NCBI GenBank assembly: GCA_021737145.1
Contig: JAIPEN010000001.1
Span: forward strand, 1-64,000
Length of the DNA stretch: 64,000 nt
DNA from: Desulfarculaceae bacterium
GTDB taxonomy: Bacteria > Desulfobacterota > Desulfarculia > Desulfarculales > Desulfarculaceae
Direction of reading: 5' to 3'
This document shows positions 42,210-50,410 of this stretch, piece after piece (position 1 is the first letter of the stretch; each line of letters starts with the position of its first letter). The notes beneath the pieces were generated by a model. That model worked only from the letters and a program-made list of their open reading frames with translations. It searched no databases and was not told the origin of the DNA. Position numbers and translations under genes: made by a program.

Positions 42210-42238
42210 AATTAAGAGCATCTCAGGAAGAATGTCAA
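42210..42238 (-). promoter_or_regulatory. Sigma70 promoter of pyrG-kdsA-kdsC
   Basis: On the minus strand TTGACA (42233-42238) and TTAATT (42210-42215) are 17 bp apart (or TAATTT with 18). The leader is about 85 bases long and contains no obvious run of C residues at its start, so the reiterative CTP control known from Firmicutes is not evident. Confidence 0.75.
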
Positions 42239-42336
42239 GATGCCATAGTGTTACTTTTTGCCGGGAACGGGCCGCAAATTTTGGCGCAGTGCACTGAAGA
42301 CGGAAAAAGGTCACTGACCCCGCTGTCTTGTGGTTT

Positions 42337-42384
42337 AATGACCCATGAGTCATTTAAATTGGGACTATCATTTTTTATCCCAAT
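42337..42384. promoter_or_regulatory. Two adjacent inverted repeats upstream of the CBS-ACT gene
   Basis: AATGAC (42337-42342) with GTCATT (42349-42354), and ATTGGGA (42358-42364) with TCCCAAT (42378-42384), are perfect arms in an AT-rich stretch of the 311-base pyrG/CBS intergenic region. They may be operator sites for the plus-strand gene at 42430. The rest of the gap shows no gene. Confidence 0.35.
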
Positions 42385-42429
42385 CCTGCTATCTGGAAAT
42401 AAAGTGACTGTTCGGTTACGGAGGTGGGC

Positions 42430-43023
42430 ATGATAGTAGCCAATCGCATGAGCCCCAAACCATGGACCATCGGGCCCCAGGCATCGGTGGCCGAGGCTCT
42501 TTCATTGATGCAGGAGCACGGGGTGCGCCACCTTCCGGTGGTGGAGGAAAGCAAGCTGGTGGGCCTGGTCACGGACATCGACCTGCGCACTGCCTATGTG
42601 GCCAGCCTGCTGGAGTCGCTGACCGTCAAGGACGTGATGACCCACGATCCTCTGATCATCGGCAGCCAGGAGACGGTTTATCAGGCCGCCCGCCTCATAA
42701 ACCAGCACCGCCTGACCGGGTTGCCGGTGGTGGACGACGGCGAGCTCATGGGCATCATCACCCTGGCCGACATACTCCGGGTTTTCGTGGCCCTGTTGGG
42801 CCTGCTGGAGGAGAGCAGCCGCCTGGACGTGGTGCTGCGCGGGGGCAGCGGCTCCCTGGAGGAGGTCTACGGCATCATCCGCAAGCACGGCGGAGAGGTG
42901 GTCAGCGTGGCCCAGCTCAACTCCGACGTGGGCCGCCGGGTCTACACCTTCCGATTGAAAAAAATCGACACCGCGCCGGTCGTGGCCGCCCTGGAGGCGG
43001 CTGGACACGGGGCCCTGCTCTAA
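42430..43023 (+). CDS. CBS-pair and ACT-domain protein
   Basis: A 197-residue cytoplasmic protein. Residues 1-115 hold two CBS motifs (MSPKPWTIGPQASVAEAL; HLPVVEESKLVGLVTDIDLR; VMTHDPLIIGSQETVYQAA; LPVVDDGELMGIITLADILR), a Bateman module that binds adenosyl ligands. Residues ~130-197 resemble an ACT-like ligand-binding domain (RLDVVLRGGSGSLEEVYGII). Such CBS-ACT proteins are related to AcuB and may sense nucleotides or amino acids. GGAGG sits before ATG 42430. larE follows after seven bases. Confidence 0.8.
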   Translation: MIVANRMSPKPWTIGPQASVAEALSLMQEHGVRHLPVVEESKLVGLVTDIDLRTAYVASLLESLTVKDVMTHDPLIIGSQETVYQAARLINQHRLTGLPVVDDGELMGIITLADILRVFVALLGLLEESSRLDVVLRGGSGSLEEVYGIIRKHGGEVVSVAQLNSDVGRRVYTFRLKKIDTAPVVAALEAAGHGALL

Positions 43024-43030
43024 GCAGTCC

Positions 43031-43909
43031 ATGCCCCAATCCCTCGACCCGAACGGCCTGCCTCCGGACCTGGCCGCCAAGTGGCTGCGGCTACGGGATA
43101 TCCTGGCCGGCCTGGACTCCCTGCTGGTGGCCTTTTCCGGCGGGGTGGACTCCACCCTGCTTTTGGCCGCCGCCCGCCAGGCCCTGGGCTCCCGGGTAAA
43201 GGCCGCCCTGTGCCTGGGCGCCTTCACCCCCTCCTGGGAGGCCCAGCGGGCCCGCACCTTGGCCTCGGAGCTGGGGGTGGAGCTTTTGGAAAGCGACGTG
43301 TGTGAGCTGGACCGGGACGAGCTGGCGGCCAATGATCTGCAGCGTTGCTACTACTGCAAGCATTTGCGTTACGAGGAGCTTTGGCGTTTGGCCCAAGAGC
43401 AGGGCCTGGCCGCCCTGGCCGAGGGCAGCCAGGCTGACGATGCCAAGGACTTCCGCCCGGGACTCCGGGCCAAGGAAGAGCTGGGGGTGCTCAGCCCCCT
43501 GGCCGAGGCGGGCCTGGACAAGGCCGAGGTGCGCGAGCTGAGCCGGGCTCTGGGCCTGGCCACCGCCGAGTTGCCGCCGGCCGCCTGCCTGGCCTCGCGG
43601 GTGCCTTTCGGCACCCCGCTCAGCCCCGAGGTCCTGGGCCGCATCGAGGCGGCCGAGGGCGCCCTGCGGGATATGCTGCAGGGCAACTTCCGGGTGCGCG
43701 ACCATCACCCCCTGGCCCGTTTGGAGCTGGAGCCCGCGGATCTGGACCGGGTGTTGTCCCAGCCCCTGCGCGGCGAGATAGTTGAGGCCATAAAGGCGGC
43801 GGGTTATGAATACGTGACCCTGGACCTGCAAGGCTACCGCATGGGGGGCGGGCAGAATCCCGGCCCGGAAGCAATTCGCGGCAAATCAGAGGACGCAAAA
43901 AAGATATGA
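43031..43909 (+). CDS. larE: ATP-dependent sacrificial sulfur transferase LarE
   Basis: A 292-residue PP-loop enzyme. LarE adds sulfur to the nicotinate-derived precursor of the nickel pincer nucleotide cofactor. PP-loop LVAFSGGVDSTLLL near residue 32, RCYYCKHLRYEEL, EGSQADDAKDFRPGL, and AACLASRVPFG, whose Cys corresponds to the sacrificial sulfur-donor residue in the studied enzyme. larB and larC are not in the window, so its use for lactate racemase or another pincer enzyme is unknown. Its stop overlaps the start of the next gene. Confidence 0.9.
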   Translation: MPQSLDPNGLPPDLAAKWLRLRDILAGLDSLLVAFSGGVDSTLLLAAARQALGSRVKAALCLGAFTPSWEAQRARTLASELGVELLESDVCELDRDELAANDLQRCYYCKHLRYEELWRLAQEQGLAALAEGSQADDAKDFRPGLRAKEELGVLSPLAEAGLDKAEVRELSRALGLATAELPPAACLASRVPFGTPLSPEVLGRIEAAEGALRDMLQGNFRVRDHHPLARLELEPADLDRVLSQPLRGEIVEAIKAAGYEYVTLDLQGYRMGGGQNPGPEAIRGKSEDAKKI

Positions 43910-44340
43910 GCAGAAGACTGGTTACCCTGGGCGCGGCCCTGCTGTTGGGCCTGGTTTGTCTGGCCGTTCCGGCCCTGGCCGACGAGACCGCCTGCCACGC
44001 CCGGGTCGTCCTGCTGGGCGGCGAGTCCCTCAAGATGCAGGATTTCGGGGTGAACCTGACCCAGGACTCCGATGCGGGCTACGAAATGATGGTCAGCTTT
44101 GACCAGGACAAGGCCATCATCGATATCCGCGACCTCCGTAGCATCACCCGCCTGGCTCCGCCCAAAAAGGTGGGCTCCGGCGACATGGTCACCTTCGCCT
44201 TTGTGGGGCGCAAGGGCAAAAAGGGCCAGTTCAAGGTGGACGGGGGTTATTACATGAGCGGCAAGTTCTCCCTGGGCGACCGGAGCATCACCGCCGGGGA
44301 GGTGAAGCACATCGTCTTTGACTGCGTGCCCCTGAACTGA
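43906..44340 (+). CDS. Exported protein of unknown function
   Basis: A 144-residue protein with a signal peptide (MSRRLVTLGAALLLGLVCLA, cleavage after ALA). The mature part alternates in a beta pattern (ARVVLLGGESLKMQDFGVNL, IDIRDLRSITRLAPPKK, KGQFKVDGGYYMSGKFSLGD) and has two cysteines, near each end, that could form a disulfide. It is translationally coupled to larE by a four-base overlap. No family recognised. Confidence 0.65.
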   Translation: MSRRLVTLGAALLLGLVCLAVPALADETACHARVVLLGGESLKMQDFGVNLTQDSDAGYEMMVSFDQDKAIIDIRDLRSITRLAPPKKVGSGDMVTFAFVGRKGKKGQFKVDGGYYMSGKFSLGDRSITAGEVKHIVFDCVPLN

Positions 44341-44344
44341 CCCC

Positions 44345-45823
44345 TCAGCCGTCTTTGCAAATTTCCTTGAAAAGCGAGGCGTAGCGCTGGGCGCTGGCCG
44401 TCCAGGAGAAATCCCGGGCCATGGCCCGGGCCTGTAGCTCGCGCCAGGCCCGGGGCTGGGCGAACACTCCGGCGGCCCGCTCCAACTCGGCCAGCATGGC
44501 TTGGGACGAGTGGATGGAGAAAACGAAGCCGTCGCCCGTGTTGCGCTCCGGGTCGCAGGGCTCGACCGTGTCCTTGAGCCCGCCGGTGGCGCGCACCAGG
44601 GGCGGGGTGCCGTAGCGCAGGGCGTACATCTGGTTCAGGCCGCAGGGCTCGAAGCGCGAGGGCATGAGCATCACGTCGCTGCCCGCCTGTAGCAGGTGGG
44701 CCAGCTTTTCGCTGAAGGTGAGCTTGAGCCCCAACTTGCCGGGCAGGGTTTCGGCCAGATGGGACAAACGGCTCTCCAGGCCCGCGTCGCCAGTGCCCAG
44801 CAGGGCCAGGCGGTGCCCCTGGGCGGCCATCTCTTGGGCGGCCTCGGCGATCAGGTCCACCCCTTTTTGATGGGCCAGGCGGCCGATGAAGCCCAGCACC
44901 ATGCCGCCCTGGTCCGGCGGCTCCAGGCCGAAGGTCTTCAACAGCTCGTTGCGGCAGGCCGCCTTGCCGCCCAGATTGTCCGCCGAGTAGGCGGCCGGAA
45001 GATGGCGGTCCGCCTCGGGCGACCAAAGGCCGTAATCCACCCCGTTGAGGATGCCGTGCAAATGGGCCGCGCGGTGACGCAGCACCCCGTCCATGCCCAT
45101 GCCCAACTCCGGCTCCTGGATCTCCCGGGCATAGGAGGGGCTGACCGTGGTGATGGCCGCGGCGGTCATGAGCCCGGCCTTGAGCAGGGAGATGTTGCCC
45201 CAAAACTCGGCCGTGTCGATGGAGTCCATGTATGGCGGCAGGCCGGTGGCCTGAAACTCGGAGCGGGGGTAGATGCCCTGGAAGGCCAGGTTGTGCAAGG
45301 TGAGCACTCCCTTGGCCTTGGCCAGGGGGCCCAGGTCAAAGGGCGCGGCGGCCAGATAGGCCATGGCCAGGGCCGCCTGCCAGTCGTGGGCGTGCACCAC
45401 CGAGGCCGGCCAGTCCAGAGCCCGGGCCAGCTCAAAGGCCCCCCTGCACAGGAACACGAAGCGGATCAGGTTGTCCCCGAAATCGCCGTAAACGTCACCG
45501 TACAGGCCGTCCCTCTGAAACAGGGTGTCATTGCCCAGCAGATACAGGGGGCAGCCGTTCAGGTCGCCGCGCCACACCCGGCATTGGTGGTTCAGGCCGC
45601 CGACCGGCACCGCGAAGGACAGGCCGATGTCTTCCAAACCGTGGGCCGCGCGGTCGATATCCCCGTACAGGGGCATGACCACCCGCACGTCCAGGCCCAG
45701 GGCGGCCAGGGCCGGGGGCAGGCCGCCGGCCACGTCGCCCAAGCCGCCGGTCTTGGCCACGGGAGTCACTTCGGGGGTGAGAAAAAGCACCTTCAGGGCG
45801 GAGGGCGACTGGGTGGCGGACAA
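44345..45823 (-). CDS. glgA: Glycogen synthase (ADP-glucose type)
   Basis: A 492-residue GT5 glycosyltransferase that extends alpha-1,4-glucan from ADP-glucose. KVLFLTPEVTPVAKTGGLGDVAGGLP contains the KTGGL motif, HAHDWQAALAM and TLHNLAFQGIYPRSEF follow, and the C-terminal domain has RLAHQKGVDLI and PSRFEPCGLNQMYALRYGTPPLVRATGGL. I use TTG 45823, which has GGGAG seven bases upstream; an upstream TTG (45895) lies inside the -35 box of the predicted promoter and cannot be translated from it. Length then equals that of typical GlgA. Confidence 0.94.
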   Translation of the reverse strand: MSATQSPSALKVLFLTPEVTPVAKTGGLGDVAGGLPPALAALGLDVRVVMPLYGDIDRAAHGLEDIGLSFAVPVGGLNHQCRVWRGDLNGCPLYLLGNDTLFQRDGLYGDVYGDFGDNLIRFVFLCRGAFELARALDWPASVVHAHDWQAALAMAYLAAAPFDLGPLAKAKGVLTLHNLAFQGIYPRSEFQATGLPPYMDSIDTAEFWGNISLLKAGLMTAAAITTVSPSYAREIQEPELGMGMDGVLRHRAAHLHGILNGVDYGLWSPEADRHLPAAYSADNLGGKAACRNELLKTFGLEPPDQGGMVLGFIGRLAHQKGVDLIAEAAQEMAAQGHRLALLGTGDAGLESRLSHLAETLPGKLGLKLTFSEKLAHLLQAGSDVMLMPSRFEPCGLNQMYALRYGTPPLVRATGGLKDTVEPCDPERNTGDGFVFSIHSSQAMLAELERAAGVFAQPRAWRELQARAMARDFSWTASAQRYASLFKEICKDG

Positions 45824-45874
45824 GCTTGTGCTCCCGGACGATATGAGAGTTCGCTGGCGAGGGACTTTTTCCCA

Positions 45875-45904
45875 ACTATCCAGGGGGATTGACAATTTGT
45901 CAAT
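45875..45904 (-). promoter_or_regulatory. glgA promoter with palindrome over the -35 box
   Basis: On the minus strand TTGACA (45898-45903) and GATAGT (45875-45880) are 17 bp apart. The -35 box is half of a perfect palindrome, ATTGACAATTTGTCAAT (45888-45904), whose other arm supplies TTGACA on the plus strand for the divergent PilZ gene. A shared operator controlling both is likely, but the plus-strand -10 box (around 45913-45920) is not well placed. Confidence 0.65.
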
Positions 45905-45966
45905 TAAAGGTAATGATAATTATGCGCAGGCCACAGCTGGGTCCAGGATCGGGGAAAAGGGGACTT

Positions 45967-46368
45967 GTGAAGCTCTGGCCTTTTCATATGGAGCGGCGCG
46001 TCACGCCGCGCCGGGAACTGAGCCTAGAGGCCCATTTTTGGGTGAGGGACAGCTTTTCCGGCAACCAGCTCACCCCCGAGCACACTGTCATCATTCTCGA
46101 CCTCTCCCCCAACGGCTGTTGCCTGGCCTTGGACCGCCTGGATTGCGGCGGCTTTCATTTGCACCGCTGTTTGGAAGATCCCGAGGATTATCCCGTGGAG
46201 CTAAGGATCAGCCAGGACGGGGAGCCCGAGCTGCTGGTGCGGGGCGAGGTCAAGTGGATCAACCGGGAGATGGCAGCGGACGGGCCGCCGTTCAGGGTGG
46301 GCCTGCGCCTGACCCGGGAAGACGGGGCCATCCCCCTGGCCTGGCGGCGCTTGGCCCAAAAAGCCTAG
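45967..46368 (+). CDS. PilZ-domain protein (c-di-GMP receptor candidate)
   Basis: A 133-residue protein with a PilZ domain: MERRVTPRRELSLEAHFWV carries an RxxxR-like pair and IILDLSPNGCCLALD resembles the D/NxSxxG motif that binds c-di-GMP. The C-terminus WINREMAADGPPFRVGLRL is typical of the barrel end. Start is uncertain: GTG 45967 has an AAGGGGA site, while ATG 45988 and ATG 45922 lack one. It is divergent from glgA and convergent with the folate-ligase-like gene (four-base stop overlap). Confidence 0.75.
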   Translation: MKLWPFHMERRVTPRRELSLEAHFWVRDSFSGNQLTPEHTVIILDLSPNGCCLALDRLDCGGFHLHRCLEDPEDYPVELRISQDGEPELLVRGEVKWINREMAADGPPFRVGLRLTREDGAIPLAWRRLAQKA

Positions 46369-47066
46369 GCCAGCCTCTCCCGCGCCGCCTGCACCACCGG
46401 CAGGGAGGCCAGGGAGGGCGGCAGGTTCTCCAGGCTGGGGCGTGGCCTGATCGGCGAGGCCACCTTGATGATGCGCTTTGGGGTCACGATCAAGTCAGCC
46501 CCCAGGTCCCACGATTCGCTGGGCAGCTCTTCCACCACCTGCTCCTCGGCCGCCAACACCGCCACCGGCGTCTTGGGGGTGATCACCCTCAGGCTCATCA
46601 GCAGAGCCCAGAACAGATCCATCAGACCACGGCCGTCGCCAAGCAGGCGGCCCTGCGGGTCCACGGCCAGGGCCGCGCCCAGGAGCATGCCGGCCTTGCC
46701 CGGCTTGGCTCCGGGAAGGCGCAGGGTTTGCCCCGCGTTGGCCATGGACCAGCCGCGCAGGGCCTTGCTGCGCGCGGGCAGGGGCACCTCCGCGGGCGTA
46801 AGGCGCACCAGGCCCTGCTTGAGCCCCGGAGTGGCGGCCAGCAGGCTTTTGTTGTCGTTGAGCGCGTTGACCCGCGCCTGGAGCAAGCAGGGCTGGGGCA
46901 TCACCGCCAGGGCTTGGGCCAGGTGATAGGGCTGGAGCCGCCGCAAACGCTCGGCCGCCTTGCCCGCGCCCGGAAACAGGGGCGGCCGACCCGGCTCGCC
47001 GGATTCGGGCCACAGCTCCGACCAGCGCGCCCCTAGCTCGGCGCGCAGCTTTTCCTTGTCAGACAC
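46365..47066 (-). CDS. 5-formyltetrahydrofolate cyclo-ligase family protein, divergent
   Basis: A 233-residue protein of the MTHFS fold. The C-terminal half shows the family pattern: LLGDGRGLMDLFWALLMSL in place of the usual GxGxGYYDR substrate/ATP loop, then VAVLAAEEQVVEELPSESWDLGADLIVTPKRII. MTHFS converts 5-formyl-THF to methenyl-THF. The glycine loop differs from characterised enzymes, so activity is uncertain. It follows the large exported protein gene on the same strand. Confidence 0.6.
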   Translation of the reverse strand: MSDKEKLRAELGARWSELWPESGEPGRPPLFPGAGKAAERLRRLQPYHLAQALAVMPQPCLLQARVNALNDNKSLLAATPGLKQGLVRLTPAEVPLPARSKALRGWSMANAGQTLRLPGAKPGKAGMLLGAALAVDPQGRLLGDGRGLMDLFWALLMSLRVITPKTPVAVLAAEEQVVEELPSESWDLGADLIVTPKRIIKVASPIRPRPSLENLPPSLASLPVVQAARERLA

Positions 47067-47067
47067 C

Positions 47068-49680
47068 CTAGCGCTCCAACAGGCGGCCGGCCGCCTTGGC
47101 CTTGGCCACGGCCTGGTCGTACAGGGCGCGGGGATTGGGCGAGGCGAACAGCTTCTCCACGATGGCTCCCTCTTTGGCGGGCAGGGCCTGGGCCGCCTTG
47201 ATGAGTAGGGTCTGGCTGGCGCGGGGCTTGGTGAACAGCACCAGGCGGCCGTCGTCCAGAGGCGCGGCCATGCGCCAGGAGGTGAGGCTCAGCCGGGGTC
47301 CGGCTTGGGCCTGGGTGTCGAACACCAGGCGGTGGCGGTAAAAGCGGGCCTTGGGTCCGGGCTGGCCCACGGCCACGCCCTCGGCGCTCTTGCCGTCCGG
47401 CGCGATCTGGTAGCGGCCGTAGAACTTGGGCCCCTTCATGTCCGCGTAGTACCAGAACATGATCAGCTCATTGCCCCGGCGTTGCAGGAAGAAGCGGCCC
47501 CAGCCCTCGCCACGCCAGGAGCCGGCCCAGGTGTAGAGCACCGGAGCGGCAAAGGCGGCCTGCTTGGCCGGAGGCAGAGCCAGGGACACCTTGGCGGGCT
47601 GGCCGTAGCCGGCCTGCTTGGCCCGCTCCAGGGTCTTGTGGTCCGTGGCGAACAGGCGGTCGCTGATCTGGCTGCCGCGCAGGGGGTCGGGGAAGGCGGC
47701 CTCCAGGCCATACAACTCCACCCGGCCGGGACCGGCCTCCTCGGGCGCGTAGCCCAGGATGCCCAGGGAGCTGCAACCGGCCGGCGGATCGGGCTTGGGG
47801 CTGATGAGCATGTAACCGCTCTCGTGTTGATAGGCCCACAGGGGGTGGCTGCCGGTCACCGGCTTGGTCCAGAGCCGGGCGATGGGGCCCTGCAAGCGGT
47901 AGCCCTTGGCCTGCCAGCCCTTGACGGCCTCGGGCGTGGTTGCGTAGGCGTGGCGCAGCAGGCTTGGGTGCCACAGGCGCATCACCTGGCGGGTGGTCGG
48001 GGCCTCGGCCCGGGCGGCGGGTTCCTTGGCCGGCTGGGCCGCGCCCGGGGTGATGGTCAGCCTGGGAGGCTCTGCCTCGTCCGGGTTCTGGGCGCTGGCC
48101 CACAGGCGCACCTCGTCGATGTCCCCGCTGAACCCGCGCCCGGGCCAGCGGCTGCCGCCCACCAGATAGGGGGCCTCGGTGCCGGTCCATGGCTCGGGCA
48201 GGGGAGCGGAGGCCACCTTGGTGGCGTCCAGATACAAATTGGCCTCGCCGCCGGCCTGCCAGATCAGCCAGGCGGCGTGGTCGCGGCCGGGCTCGGCCAC
48301 GGCGGACGAGCGCAGCTCCACCGGACCCTGGGCCGTGTCGATCAAGGCGGCGAGCTGTCCCTCGGGGGTGAGGTATAGCTCCAGGCGGCGGCTGTAGCCG
48401 CCCTGGGAGAACAGGGTTTGAGCAGCGCCGCTCTGCTCGCGGGGCTTGAACAGCACCTGCAATGAACCGCCGCCGGCCGCGGGCAGGTCCGGCCGGGAGC
48501 TGACGGTCTGGGGCCAGCCCGCCGGGGTGGCGGCCATGTCGGTTTTGCTGTCGGCCGAACGCTGGATCACGAAAGTCTCGGGCCTGAGGTTCTGGGGCCG
48601 TGGCTGCCCCTGGGGCCACCAATAGGCGATGACCTCCAACTGGTCCGGGCCCACCTGGCGGAAGCCGAACTGACCCTGGTTGCCGCAGCAATAGCCCTCC
48701 TGGTCCTTGGCCGTGCCGCTCAGGCGGCCGGGGCCGTCGGGCCGGGCCGCGCCCTTGGAGAGATAACGCGGCTGGTTGCGGTCGCCGCCATAGGCCAAAA
48801 AGGAGAAGCCGTTGTCCGAGCCGGTGATCTTGTAAAAGTCGCTGCCCGTGCGCTGGTCCACCCACAGGCCGCTGAGGTTGCCTTCCTGGGCGATCTGGGG
48901 TCCGGGCGGCGAGGCGGGCAGGCCCTTGCGGGTCAGCACCATCTGGCCCTTGCCCAGGGTGGAGGTGAACACCCCGGCCAGGGTCAGGCCGCCGGCCTCC
49001 TCGGCCAGCTGGGCGTTGAGCTCAAAGCGGGCCTCGGGGTCGGCATAGGCCAGGGTGGCCCCGCCGGGAGAGGGCAAAACGGTGAGGGTGCCGGGATGGT
49101 TCGGCCAGGTCCCTTGCAGGGCATCGCCGCCGATGGGGCTCAGGCTCAGGGAGCCCCGGTTCAGGTCGGCCGGGGCACCGTTCGGCAGCAGGCCGTTGTA
49201 CCAATAGGTCACGTTCCATTGCCCGCCCAGACGCTGGGCCGGCTCGTTGCTGGGCGGTCCGGCCACCCGGCGGAAGACCTGGGCCGAGTCGCCGGGCCAG
49301 GCCGTGCGGTCCAGGGAAGGCGCGAAAGAGGCGAAGCGGAAGGATTCCGGCCCCAGCACCTCGATCTCCTGGCGGCCGCGTCCCGGACAGCAGGAGCCGG
49401 GCAGGGCCTGCCAGGACCCGGCGAGGCGCTTGCCCTGGGCGTCTGGCACCAGGCGTCCCATATAGGCGAAGCCGCCGTGATGGACCGCATCGCCGCCCTG
49501 CCACAGGCGCATGATCAGCGAGCCGTCCGGCTGGGCCGCCACCAGGGCGGTGGCCGCGGCGTCGGCGGGCTGGTAGAGGCCGTCCAGCAGGGAAGGAGCG
49601 GCGGCCGCCCGGGCGGCAGGCACGGGGCCGGCCAGGAACAGGGCGGCTAACAACAGTATTATCAGAGTCTTGGCGCGCAT
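47068..49680 (-). CDS. Large exported multidomain protein with a LamG-like domain
   Basis: An 870-residue protein with a Sec signal peptide (MRAKTLIILLLAALFLAGPV, cleavage after ARA). Residues ~30-460 contain repeated beta-rich modules with alternating Gly/Trp segments (LSGLWVDQRTGSDFYKITGS; GYCCGNQGQFGFRQVG). Residues ~480-610 form a LamG/concanavalin-like jelly roll (SLQVLFKPREQSGAAQTLFS, ELYLTPEGQLAALID, GFSGDIDEVRLWASAQNPDE). Residues ~640-740 resemble DUF5648-type beta-trefoil-like repeats (LWHPSLLRHAYATTPEAVKG). It is probably periplasmic or surface-attached and could bind glycans. No catalytic domain seen. Confidence 0.7.
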   Translation of the reverse strand: MRAKTLIILLLAALFLAGPVPAARAAAAPSLLDGLYQPADAAATALVAAQPDGSLIMRLWQGGDAVHHGGFAYMGRLVPDAQGKRLAGSWQALPGSCCPGRGRQEIEVLGPESFRFASFAPSLDRTAWPGDSAQVFRRVAGPPSNEPAQRLGGQWNVTYWYNGLLPNGAPADLNRGSLSLSPIGGDALQGTWPNHPGTLTVLPSPGGATLAYADPEARFELNAQLAEEAGGLTLAGVFTSTLGKGQMVLTRKGLPASPPGPQIAQEGNLSGLWVDQRTGSDFYKITGSDNGFSFLAYGGDRNQPRYLSKGAARPDGPGRLSGTAKDQEGYCCGNQGQFGFRQVGPDQLEVIAYWWPQGQPRPQNLRPETFVIQRSADSKTDMAATPAGWPQTVSSRPDLPAAGGGSLQVLFKPREQSGAAQTLFSQGGYSRRLELYLTPEGQLAALIDTAQGPVELRSSAVAEPGRDHAAWLIWQAGGEANLYLDATKVASAPLPEPWTGTEAPYLVGGSRWPGRGFSGDIDEVRLWASAQNPDEAEPPRLTITPGAAQPAKEPAARAEAPTTRQVMRLWHPSLLRHAYATTPEAVKGWQAKGYRLQGPIARLWTKPVTGSHPLWAYQHESGYMLISPKPDPPAGCSSLGILGYAPEEAGPGRVELYGLEAAFPDPLRGSQISDRLFATDHKTLERAKQAGYGQPAKVSLALPPAKQAAFAAPVLYTWAGSWRGEGWGRFFLQRRGNELIMFWYYADMKGPKFYGRYQIAPDGKSAEGVAVGQPGPKARFYRHRLVFDTQAQAGPRLSLTSWRMAAPLDDGRLVLFTKPRASQTLLIKAAQALPAKEGAIVEKLFASPNPRALYDQAVAKAKAAGRLLER

Positions 49681-49725
49681 ATTACAATCCGGCGAGGCTG
49701 AGGGGAAACGATTCGATTGGCACTC

Positions 49726-49754
49726 ATTGTCCCTGCGGGACCCGGGGTTGTCAA
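49726..49754 (-). promoter_or_regulatory. Promoter of the LamG-protein gene
   Basis: On the minus strand TTGACA (49749-49754) and GACAAT (49726-49731) are 17 bp apart, about 45 bases before the ATG at 49680. Confidence 0.65.
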
Positions 49755-49791
49755 TGCCGGGCAAGGAGCCGAAAAAAATCAACAAAAACCC

Positions 49792-49820
49792 TTGCACCCT
49801 CGCCGGGGCGTGACTATATT
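49792..49820 (+). promoter_or_regulatory. Promoter of the HELVH protein-fmdB pair
   Basis: TTGCAC (49792-49797) and TATATT (49815-49820) are 17 bp apart, 25 bases before the ATG at 49846. It is divergent from the LamG-protein promoter. Confidence 0.7.
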
Positions 49821-49845
49821 CCAATCGTGAGCAACCGGAGGAGCG

Positions 49846-50379
49846 ATGACGCGCCCCCAGGGAATATTTGGCCGCGAAGAGATGAGGCTGTTGTGCGAGG
49901 GCCTCAGTGTGGCCGAGGACAGGGTCAGCGATCACTTTCGCCTGTCCGAAGGTTTTTGGTGCAGACACCCCTTTGAGGTGCGCACCCTGGCCGAGTTGAA
50001 CCCGGACGAGGTTACCGGCCAGGCCCTGGCCCAGGTGCTCAAGCTGCGCAAGTCGCACGGCAAGCGCCTGCGCGGCAAGGACTTCTGGCGCATCTGCTTT
50101 CAGGACCACAACTTCCTGGAAACGGTGCAACGAGAGGGGTCCAAGGAGCTTTTCCTACCCCTGCTCACCTACGTAATGGTGCACGAGTTGGTGCACGTGG
50201 TCCGCTTCTGCACCTATGTGCAGCGATTCGAGCTGGACCAGGAGCAACGCCAGGCCGAGGAGGCCGAGGTTCACCGCCTGAGCGGCAAGGTGCTCAAAAA
50301 GGTTCCTCTGCCTCACCTGGATCAAGTGCTCCGTTGCTACGAGGACTCAGCGGCCGCCCTGCATCAGGGCCACTGCTAG
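49846..50379 (+). CDS. Putative zinc-dependent protein with HELVH motif
   Basis: A 177-residue soluble protein. LTYVMVHELVHVVRFCTYVQ contains a HExxH zinc motif near residue 110, and glutamates follow about 25 residues later (QAEEAEVH), a spacing seen in gluzincin-like proteins. The N-terminal part (RLSEGFWCRHPFEVRTLAEL) and ICFQDHNFLETV are not familiar. It may be a small metalloprotease or a zinc-binding regulator. GGAGGAG precedes the ATG. fmdB follows 31 bases later. Confidence 0.6.
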   Translation: MTRPQGIFGREEMRLLCEGLSVAEDRVSDHFRLSEGFWCRHPFEVRTLAELNPDEVTGQALAQVLKLRKSHGKRLRGKDFWRICFQDHNFLETVQREGSKELFLPLLTYVMVHELVHVVRFCTYVQRFELDQEQRQAEEAEVHRLSGKVLKKVPLPHLDQVLRCYEDSAAALHQGHC

Positions 50380-50410
50380 GCGATACAGATAAGCCGTAAG
50401 GAGTTAGGTC

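Noticed and set aside
42176..42433. Plus-strand ORF of 85 codons before the CBS gene
   Set aside because: No SD, no domain, and it crosses the pyrG promoter and inverted repeats; it overlaps the start of the CBS-ACT gene.
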